Source: Candidatus Hydrogenedentota bacterium (GTDB lineage: Bacteria > Hydrogenedentota > Hydrogenedentia > Hydrogenedentales > CAILVY01). From it: a stretch of 64,000 nucleotides of DNA. The notes beneath the pieces were generated by a model, which was not told where the DNA came from, did not search any database, and saw only the letters and a program-made list of their open reading frames with translations. Numbering within the stretch: position 1 is the first letter of the stretch; every line of letters starts with the position of its first letter. Shown here piece after piece: positions 58,357-64,000 of the stretch. Location: positions 17,819 to 81,818 of the forward strand of contig JAKQOG010000078.1 of the NCBI GenBank assembly GCA_029565395.1, given 5' to 3'. Made by a program: the position numbers and the translations under genes.

Positions 58357-60300
58357 TCAGGGTTTATCGGTATTGGGTTGGCATTGCACCAGTGTAAAGG
58401 AATATCCGGGGAAGGTGTGAATGAGTTCGTTCTCTTTTTGGGGTGGTTCGAGGGTGCGTGTTTTTGGGAGGAAGCTCTGGGGGGCTTCGGGGGTATTGAG
58501 GGCTTCGAGAGGAGCGGTGTATTCGGTGATTTCGAGGGAGGTATTGGCTAACGAATGGTCATGGAGGATAATGCTGGCGGAGAGGGGTTGTTCACAGGTG
58601 TTGACGGCTTGGAGCAAAAGGATTTTGCCGTCTTCGCTGCGTTTGGCATTAACGATGAGTGTGTTATCAGGGCTTTCGCAGGAGGTGCGGATTTGCTTGG
58701 GTTGATAGTGGCGGGAGACCATCTGGGTGACGTAATAGGGGGGCTGGCCCCAGACTTGGGAAGGGGTGAGGAAGACGAGCCCCTGATCCCATCCGTTATC
58801 GTTTTGTTTGTAGGGCTGAAGGGCATTGGCGGAACACGCAACGGGGATATAGTTTCCAAGGCGTTCGATTTCGGTGATGGCGACGGCATTTCCAAGCGCG
58901 CGGTGGAATTGGTGGCTGTTAGAGTTGAATTCGAATATAGCGACTTTGTAACGCGCGCCGTGGACGATTTCACCAAGGGTTTTAATAAAACTGTGGATTC
59001 CACCAAGCCCGACGGCATCGCGGGGGTTTTCGGTGCCGATGTGTACGTCGAACCAGACTTCTTTATTGTTCGTGCGGGCGAGTTCGAGGATTTTCTTATG
59101 CGCTGCGAGGCTGGTGATAGTGGGAGCGCCGGGGAAGTTGTAGGGGTCGATAATGGGCTGTGAATACATGAAATCGCCTACGACGAGGGTGATGCCGGGG
59201 GCTTTTTCCCAAATGGTTTTGGCGAGGGATTCGAATCGTTCCCAGTAGTGGTCGTTAACGGCCTCTTCATTACCGAGTTGAAGATGGGTAAGGGGATAGG
59301 GTTTGGGGTGACCGTCTTCGGCGCGTTTTTGGCCCCATGGGGAATCTGGTGGAGCAGTGGCGTATTCGATGAAGTCCGTCATGTCCTGCGGGGTTTCATC
59401 CATGTTGAAGGCGGGGATGGCGAGGAAACCTGCGGCTTCGCAGAAGCTGAGGAAGTCAGGAATGCCCCAACCGTTTGAGGCATAGGGGTACCAGGTGCCC
59501 TTGTAGGGGGGGCGTTTTGCGCGTGGGCCGATCATTTTCTTCCAGCGGTATTCGGGCGCGTTGATCATGCTGCCGCCATAACGGAGGACGGTGAGACCCT
59601 GGGCGATCATGAATTCGGCCACGTCTTTTCGGTCTGGGAGGTTCTTGAAGCGTCCCCAAAGGCCGGGCTGGAGGAAGGCATAACCAATGCATACATCTCC
59701 GGGGTCATGCAGGGTGAGAGAGAATCGGCCATTAATTTCGGTGGCATTTGGGGTCAGGGAAAATTCCAGGGATTGCCAATCGCCGGCAATGAGGGTCTGC
59801 GAGGTTTCGGCGAGTTGTTTGGAACCGTCGTTATTTTCGAGGGCCATGTGGAGGGTGGCCGGTGTGGCGGCTTTCAGCCAGAGCAGGCCTTCATAGGGTT
59901 TTTCTTTGGCGAAGTGCATGCCCCATCGATTGAGGCTTTTGTTTTCGATGCCGATCTTTCCGGAGCCGCCGGTGAAGATGAGCCGTTGGCTTTGCCGACC
60001 GAGGAAACCGTTGGATTCGATGGATAGTTGGCCTTGGACATCGCCTTGCTGGACAGGCCCCCACATGCCGCTGACGTTATTGATGGCGGGTTCCTGGAAG
60101 TGTTCGCCGAAGATCATTTGGGTATAGAGACCGCCATAGATTTCATGATTGACGTCTTCGATGCATGCTCCGGTAAGAAATCGTGACAGGGTGTTTTGAA
60201 CATCGCTCGCGAAGATTTCGATGTGGGCTTCCTCTGTCCAAACAATGGGGGAAAGTACGAGCAGCAGTGAAACAAAGAGGAGTGTGAGCATGCGTGTCAT
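58357..60300 (-). CDS. Exported alpha-L-arabinofuranosidase (GH51 type)
   Basis: 647 aa. Signal peptide (MLTLLFVSLLLVLSPIVW), an N-terminal carbohydrate-binding-like jelly roll (about 60-210), then a (beta/alpha)8 barrel with the acid/base Glu in LQLGNEEAVND and the nucleophile Glu in VAIFEFNSNSH, and a C-terminal beta-sandwich ending near PGYSFTLVQ. This is the GH51 layout for releasing arabinofuranose from arabinan or arabinoxylan. Context supports arabinose use: an AraH-type permease lies 3 kb away. Upstream partner of the creatininase-like gene. Confidence 0.9.
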   Translation of the reverse strand: MTRMLTLLFVSLLLVLSPIVWTEEAHIEIFASDVQNTLSRFLTGACIEDVNHEIYGGLYTQMIFGEHFQEPAINNVSGMWGPVQQGDVQGQLSIESNGFLGRQSQRLIFTGGSGKIGIENKSLNRWGMHFAKEKPYEGLLWLKAATPATLHMALENNDGSKQLAETSQTLIAGDWQSLEFSLTPNATEINGRFSLTLHDPGDVCIGYAFLQPGLWGRFKNLPDRKDVAEFMIAQGLTVLRYGGSMINAPEYRWKKMIGPRAKRPPYKGTWYPYASNGWGIPDFLSFCEAAGFLAIPAFNMDETPQDMTDFIEYATAPPDSPWGQKRAEDGHPKPYPLTHLQLGNEEAVNDHYWERFESLAKTIWEKAPGITLVVGDFMYSQPIIDPYNFPGAPTITSLAAHKKILELARTNNKEVWFDVHIGTENPRDAVGLGGIHSFIKTLGEIVHGARYKVAIFEFNSNSHQFHRALGNAVAITEIERLGNYIPVACSANALQPYKQNDNGWDQGLVFLTPSQVWGQPPYYVTQMVSRHYQPKQIRTSCESPDNTLIVNAKRSEDGKILLLQAVNTCEQPLSASIILHDHSLANTSLEITEYTAPLEALNTPEAPQSFLPKTRTLEPPQKENELIHTFPGYSFTLVQCQPNTDKP

Positions 60301-60427
60301 GGTGAGGCAGTCCTTTGATGCGATTTGTTACGGTTTGTTTGTGGGATTATTTTTGAAATGGAAATGGGAAGTCAATTAGTTTTGGAGGAGAATTTATCAG
60401 ACTTTTTAAGGACGGAAATGGAAAGCA

Positions 60428-60463
60428 CGAGAAGTGCGGGAAGTATGAGAAGTGCGAGAAGTG
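60428..60463. repeat. 9-bp tandem repeat
   Basis: Four units CGAGAAGTG, CGGGAAGTA, TGAGAAGTG, CGAGAAGTG. A short minisatellite-like array without known role. Confidence 0.75.
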
Positions 60464-60518
60464 TGGGGGAAGGAAATGCAAGGGAGCCGGGATGGTGGTT
60501 GGAACACCGAGGAGAAGG

Positions 60519-60646
60519 AGGCATTTGCGAAATAGGCCTTTTTCTCGTCTGGGTAAATGAAAAAGCAACGATTCGGCTGTGCAATGCCAGTAATTTGCCC
60601 TGTATCTTTTGATTGTTAGATAGAAAGGCCTATTTCGCAAATGCCT
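60519..60646. mobile_element. MITE-like element, copy 2, with 8-bp target duplication
   Basis: 128 bp from AGGCATTTGCGAAATAGG to TATTTCGCAAATGCCT; the inverted ends extend over about 23 bases. It is flanked by a perfect direct repeat GGAGAAGG (60511-60518 and 60647-60654), which is direct evidence for insertion by transposition. The interior aligns with copy 1 over its whole length. No coding capacity; an IS transposase acting in trans is presumed. Confidence 0.85.
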
Positions 60647-60712
60647 GGAGAAGGAATATGGAATGAATCGGGCTTGTGATATCATTAGTCTAAGAGCAGT
60701 GGGAAGCGAAGG

Positions 60713-61876
60713 ATGAAGGCGGGAGATAGTATGGCAGACGAAGCAGCGGAAGCAGTACGAAGCGATCAAAAGCTTGTTGCGCTGTTCCTGCGCCCGATTC
60801 ATGGCAGCCGGAATGAGCAGTGGCAGGTTCACCTTGAAGAGGCGCTTCTTTCGTTGCATGCTCCGGATGGCCGCATAGTGATGATGCTTCCGCGGGATGA
60901 ATCGGCGCTGCATATTCGTTTTGATTGGGATTTATTACGGGGGCGGATGGTGTCGTTTGAGGTGGTGGAGGGGTTGAAGGCGTACCGGTTTCGGTGCGGA
61001 TTACGGGATCTTCAGGCGTTGCTTGGCTGGCTTCCTCAGAAGAGCCGGGAGGAGTTGGAAAAGGAGGTTCGTTTTTATGGTGCGGCGGTGGTGTTGATAG
61101 GGGTGTTTCAGTTGTTGTTTCCCGCGTATTATTTTTGGGGGTGGGGGTTGGGCTGTGTAGGGGTTGGGCTTGCGGGAATGTGTTTTCCGCGGCGGTGGAT
61201 TTTTGCGGTGAATGCCCTGGGCATGCTTTTCCTTGGGGTGGGGCTTTTATTTGAGCCGCATCCGAGGGCGCTGCTCAATGACGCCTATATTGATTTTGCG
61301 CAGGTGATGCCGACGGGGCTGGGGAGTCTTTTGTTGATCTGGAGCATCCAGCAGTTCTCGTTGTTGGGAGCGGGGCACCGGTTGCGAGTGGCGCGGCGGA
61401 AGAGTACGGCGCCGGAGATAGCGGATGAGGAACGTCCGTCTGCCGTGGTGCGTAAAGTGATGTGGTTTGTTGGGATATTGGCGGTGTTGCTGGTGGGGCA
61501 GGTGATAGGGTTGGTGCTTCAGTGGTATTTGGGGGAGGTGAAGCCGATGTTCAGGGATTGGGTATTGTGTGTGACGTTGGCGAGTGTTGCCGTGGGGGCG
61601 GTGGCGGTATTGCGGCTTCGTCTTCATGCGGCGTATCTGGAGGCGCGGATTGCGGGGCAGTTCACGGTGGTGCTGGGTGTGCTTTATTTGGCGGGGGTGA
61701 TGAATGTTCCGATTGAGGGCAGTCTTCCGTTTCCGCCGGAGATTTTGTGGATTGGCTTGTTTGCATTGGGCCAGCCCTATGTGTGGGCGCCGCTGGTGTT
61801 GCTGGTGGTTTTGTTTAACCGGTGGTTTGTCCGTGCGGTGGCGGAGGAGTTGGAAGAGGTGGCGGAGGAGGAGTGA
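60713..61876 (+). CDS. Membrane protein of unknown function
   Basis: 387 aa. A soluble N-terminal domain of about 120 residues (VHLEEALLSLHAPDGRIV, YRFRCGLRDLQALLGWLP) precedes two blocks of membrane helices: residues about 122-220 (AAVVLIGVFQLLFPAYYFWG, AVNALGMLFLGVGLLF, GLGSLLLIWSIQQF) and 250-370 (VMWFVGILAVLLVGQVIGLV, VTLASVAVGAVAVL, FTVVLGVLYLAGVM, WAPLVLLVVLFNRWF). Family not recognised. ATG 60713 or 60731 are both plausible. Confidence 0.7.
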   Translation: MKAGDSMADEAAEAVRSDQKLVALFLRPIHGSRNEQWQVHLEEALLSLHAPDGRIVMMLPRDESALHIRFDWDLLRGRMVSFEVVEGLKAYRFRCGLRDLQALLGWLPQKSREELEKEVRFYGAAVVLIGVFQLLFPAYYFWGWGLGCVGVGLAGMCFPRRWIFAVNALGMLFLGVGLLFEPHPRALLNDAYIDFAQVMPTGLGSLLLIWSIQQFSLLGAGHRLRVARRKSTAPEIADEERPSAVVRKVMWFVGILAVLLVGQVIGLVLQWYLGEVKPMFRDWVLCVTLASVAVGAVAVLRLRLHAAYLEARIAGQFTVVLGVLYLAGVMNVPIEGSLPFPPEILWIGLFALGQPYVWAPLVLLVVLFNRWFVRAVAEELEEVAEEE

Positions 61877-61987
61877 GTCTGCCTGCGCCGGGTAAGGCGT
61901 GAGGGACGCGCGGAACACATGGCTGGAATTGGGGATGGCAAATTTGATAGAGGATAAGAGTAGTTCCGGGAGGAATGAAGGAGATCC

Positions 61988-62584
61988 ATGATGCGGAAAG
62001 CGATGACAGGGGCATTGTTGGTTGGGTTGGCGTTGTCGGCGGGATGTTTTGGTGCGTTTCGTCAAGGTGCGCAATCGCGGACCGATCAGGATATTCAGCG
62101 TATTGGGGAAGAAGCGGAATGGGTGGTGGATTATATGGAGGGCCGGGTGGCGGTGGATTCGGGGCTTTCGGAATTGCACAAGAGGTTCCTGGCGGAGACG
62201 GATTTTGACGGGCGGCGTCAGCGGATAGCGCAGCTTAAAACACAGGGGTGTTTGGCGGAAAACAACAAGGGAAGGCTGGAGTTGAGGGCGTGTGAGGGGT
62301 TGAGCACGGCAAAGGATCGGAATGCGGCGCAGCAGTTGCTGGCGGAGGAGAACAAGGATCGGAAAACGGTGTATAAGCGCATCGCTGAGGGGTATAAGGA
62401 GGGGCGCATTTCCGTTTCGCGGGTGGAACGCATTTATGTATTGAAGCGGCTGAGTCATGCGGCGCCGGGGCAGGTGTTTCAATTGCCCCGGGAGGAGGAG
62501 GATTTGGAGACCTTGCGGGCGTTGGGGGTAATTCAGCGGCTGGGGGGACAATGCGCGGGGGAAGCGTGGGTGATTATTCCGTAG
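61988..62584 (+). CDS. DUF1318 (YdbL-like) lipoprotein
   Basis: 198 aa. Signal peptide with lipobox ALSAGC. A coiled, charged middle part is followed by the DUF1318-like block (about 85-130: LKTQGCLAENNKGRLELR, QQLLAEENKDRKTVYKRIAE), which in YdbL-type proteins is the conserved core. The C-terminal extension (about 135-198) is specific. Envelope role unknown. GAAGGAG lies 5 bases before the ATG. Confidence 0.7.
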   Translation: MMRKAMTGALLVGLALSAGCFGAFRQGAQSRTDQDIQRIGEEAEWVVDYMEGRVAVDSGLSELHKRFLAETDFDGRRQRIAQLKTQGCLAENNKGRLELRACEGLSTAKDRNAAQQLLAEENKDRKTVYKRIAEGYKEGRISVSRVERIYVLKRLSHAAPGQVFQLPREEEDLETLRALGVIQRLGGQCAGEAWVIIP

Positions 62585-62677
62585 GATGTGATTCGACGCG
62601 GGAGTGATTTTTGCAGTAGACTTGGGGGCTGCGAGGAATTTCAGGTTTAAAGAAGGACCAAGAAAAAGGAGGAATTC

Positions 62678-63502
62678 ATGGGACGGATTGCGATTGGCGT
62701 GAACATGGAATATGTCCGGCATGCGGACAAGCCGTTTGAGTGGGGGGTGGAGAAGGCGGCGGCGCTGGGGTATGAGTTTGTGGAGCCAATGGTGCATTGG
62801 GGGCGTGAGTTGTTGAGCGAGGCGGGGTATTTTCATAGTGTGTCGATGCTGGATGATCCCTACCGGGTGAAGCGGGCATGTGAAAAAGCGGGGATTAAAT
62901 TGTCAGGGTTGTCTGCGCATTGTCCGTTGTGCAAGCCGGAGATCAGTGTGGAATATTTGAAGCAAGCGATTCGGTTTGCGGCGGAATGCGGGGCGCCGGT
63001 GGTGAACACGGATGAGGGGCCGAAGCCTGCATGGACGACGGTGGAGGAGGATCATGTATTGATGCGGTATGTACTGAAGGAAGCATCGTTGGTGGCAGAG
63101 GCGCGGGGTATTTTACTAGGGATCGAGCCGCATCAGCAATATAGCAAGCATCCAGACGGGCTGGACCGTATTCAGCAGTTGGTGGATTCGCCGGTAATCG
63201 GGATCAATTTTGACACGGGAAACAGTTATCTCTGTGGGCATGATCCAGTTGCGTGGCTGGAACGGGTGAAGGATCGGCTGGTGCATTTGCATGCAAAGGA
63301 GATTCCGAAGGCTCAGGCGGACGCGGAACGAGGCAAGGTCACGGGAACCGCAGTAGGGTGTGCGTGCGGTGAAGGGGTGATTGATTGGAAGGAAGTGGTT
63401 CGTGTGTTGCGTGATGCGCCTCGGGATATTGTGATGAGTGTGGAATGTGGTACGATCGAAGAGGCGGAGCGGAGTATCGTTTACTTAAAGTCTCTTCTAT
63501 AG
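62678..63502 (+). CDS. Sugar phosphate isomerase/epimerase (TIM barrel)
   Basis: 274 aa, xylose-isomerase-like TIM barrel (AP endonuclease 2 family). Metal-site residues in order: Glu in LLGIEPHQQYS, Asp in GINFDTGNSY, His in LVHLHAKEIP, Glu in VMSVECGTIEE. Probably interconverts a sugar or sugar acid linked to the following permease. AAAGGAGG ahead of ATG 62678. Sixty-eight bases before the araH-like gene, with a heptamer repeat in between. Confidence 0.87.
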   Translation: MGRIAIGVNMEYVRHADKPFEWGVEKAAALGYEFVEPMVHWGRELLSEAGYFHSVSMLDDPYRVKRACEKAGIKLSGLSAHCPLCKPEISVEYLKQAIRFAAECGAPVVNTDEGPKPAWTTVEEDHVLMRYVLKEASLVAEARGILLGIEPHQQYSKHPDGLDRIQQLVDSPVIGINFDTGNSYLCGHDPVAWLERVKDRLVHLHAKEIPKAQADAERGKVTGTAVGCACGEGVIDWKEVVRVLRDAPRDIVMSVECGTIEEAERSIVYLKSLL

Positions 63503-63547
63503 GCATGAGGCATGAGGCGTGAGGCGTGAGGCTTGAGGCTTGAGGCT
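63502..63547. repeat. Heptamer tandem repeat (GGCNTGA)
   Basis: Six copies drift in pairs: GGCATGA x2, GGCGTGA x2, GGCTTGA x2, then a partial unit. It begins on the last base of the epimerase stop codon and fills the gap to the permease gene. Confidence 0.8.
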
Positions 63548-63570
63548 AAGTGGTTGGCAAGGGAGTATGA

Positions 63571-64000
63571 ATGAGAGCCGGACGCAAGGGTTTTTTGGAA
63601 GATCTTTGGGATAATGCGGGGATGGTGGTGGTGTTCGTGGTGTTGTTCATAGGGGTGTCGTTGTTTGTGCCGAATTTTTTTTCGGTGGTGAATATGCAGG
63701 GGCTGTTGTTGTCGGTGTCGTTGGTGGGGATGCTGGCGTGCACGATGTTGTTTTGCCTGGCGTCAGGGCATTTTGATTTGTCGATAGAGGCGGTGGTGGC
63801 CTTTTCGGGGGTGCTGGCGGCGGTTGTGGTGAATGCGGCGGGGAGCGTGTTTTTAGGAATAGGTGCGGGAATTGTGGCGGGGGGGGTGGTGGGGTTGGTG
63901 AACGGTGTGGTGATTGCGCGGTTTCATATTAACGCGTTGATCACGACATTGGCGACAATGCAGATCGTGCGTGGGTTGGGGTATTTGGTGTCGGGGGGGA
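63571..64000 (+). CDS. ABC transporter permease, AraH type, 3'-truncated by the window
   Basis: First 143 residues of a ribose/arabinose-family (BPD_transp_2) permease. Start MRAGRKGFLEDLWDNAGMVV at ATG 63571, with GGGAG 5 bases upstream. Membrane segments VVFVVLFIGVSLFVPNFFSV, LLSVSLVGMLACTMLFCLAS, then GHFDLSIEAVVAFSGVLAAV and the coupling-like region FHINALITTLATMQIVRGLG. The segment NMQGLL...ACTMLFCLASG...FDLS and ITTLATMQIVRGL closely recall the L-arabinose permease AraH. With the GH51 arabinofuranosidase this suggests arabinose uptake. Confidence 0.87.
   Translation, partial: MRAGRKGFLEDLWDNAGMVVVFVVLFIGVSLFVPNFFSVVNMQGLLLSVSLVGMLACTMLFCLASGHFDLSIEAVVAFSGVLAAVVVNAAGSVFLGIGAGIVAGGVVGLVNGVVIARFHINALITTLATMQIVRGLGYLVSGG

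Larger units (their letters stand above)
60301..60712. other. Intergenic region with repeats
   Basis: Between divergent GH51 and the 60713 membrane protein. Holds a 9-bp tandem repeat (60428-60463) and MITE-like copy 2 (60519-60646). Promoters of both divergent genes must lie here; none is clear. Confidence 0.55.

Noticed and set aside
61247..62836. 529-codon minus-strand frame
   Set aside because: Opposes three plus-strand genes with good starts; Pro/His/Arg-rich shadow caused by the G/T-rich plus strand.
1..64000. tRNA, rRNA and CRISPR arrays
   Set aside because: Looked for T-loop GTTCRA patterns, rRNA motifs and regularly spaced repeats; none found by eye.

Overview
The window is about 64 kb of a free-living, saccharolytic bacterium. 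It is rich in exported glycan-processing enzymes of the DUF2961/GH172, DUF4091, DUF4838, DUF6259, GH36 and GH51 types, FG-GAP beta-propellers and formylglycine-generating-enzyme (FGE)-like proteins. A palindromic repeat whose translation reads EGEAPAEP / GSAGASPS also occurs. Together these suggest a Planctomycetes/Verrucomicrobia/Lentisphaerae-type genome or a Hydrogenedentota-like lineage; this is inference, as no rRNA is present.

Layout. 1-3.8 kb: partial DUF4382 lipoprotein, nagA, M20 dipeptidase, NTF2-like lipoprotein. 3.9-7.5 kb: a tight minus-strand operon infC-rpmI-rplT-hisA-tyrA-tmk; infC appears to start at AUC and has an attenuator-like hairpin in its leader. 7.9-11.8 kb: exported propeller, a PurF-like protein lacking the usual Cys nucleophile behind a structured leader, LysM/M23 peptidase. 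12-15 kb: sugar-nucleotide genes (RmlD-like, SDR epimerase), an orphan addiction-module protein, a DUF433/DUF5615 toxin-antitoxin pair, an XRE-cupin regulator. 15.6-29 kb: diguanylate cyclase, FG-GAP protein, membrane protein, PKD-FGE lipoprotein, propellers, PepF, GH172-like enzyme, QueA, isochorismatase-like lipoprotein. 29.2-33.9 kb: defence-like patch with a DUF262/HNH protein, a PLD-HEAT protein and decayed remnants, including a MazG-like one. 34-48 kb: large DUF4091 and DUF6259 proteins, a DUF1016 nuclease, then a glycyl radical enzyme upstream of a GH36 alpha-galactosidase. 48.3-53.2 kb: a giant modular exported protein. 53.5-64 kb: phospholipase C-like protein, DUF4838 protein, GH51 arabinofuranosidase plus creatininase-like protein, and at the right edge a sugar epimerase and an AraH-type permease.

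The most interesting system is the giant protein at 48.3-53.2 kb. It carries three tandem 1056-bp modules, each with an FGE/C-type-lectin-like domain. The modules are closely similar except for a hypervariable patch near the end of each domain. Most differences there sit in AAC-like codons and fit an adenine-specific origin, the hallmark of diversity-generating retroelement (DGR) variable regions. No reverse transcriptase or template repeat is in the window, so a DGR would have to act in trans or be lost.

A second new-looking element is a MITE-like repeat with inverted ends GGCATTTGCGAAATAGGCC. It occurs three times (20.1, 47.6 and 60.5 kb), once with a perfect 8-bp target duplication.

Functional links: GH51 arabinofuranosidase, epimerase and AraH permease point to arabinoside use; GH36 and the glycyl radical enzyme look co-transcribed; nagA and the dipeptidase suggest amino-sugar and peptide recycling. 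No tRNA, rRNA or CRISPR array was recognised.
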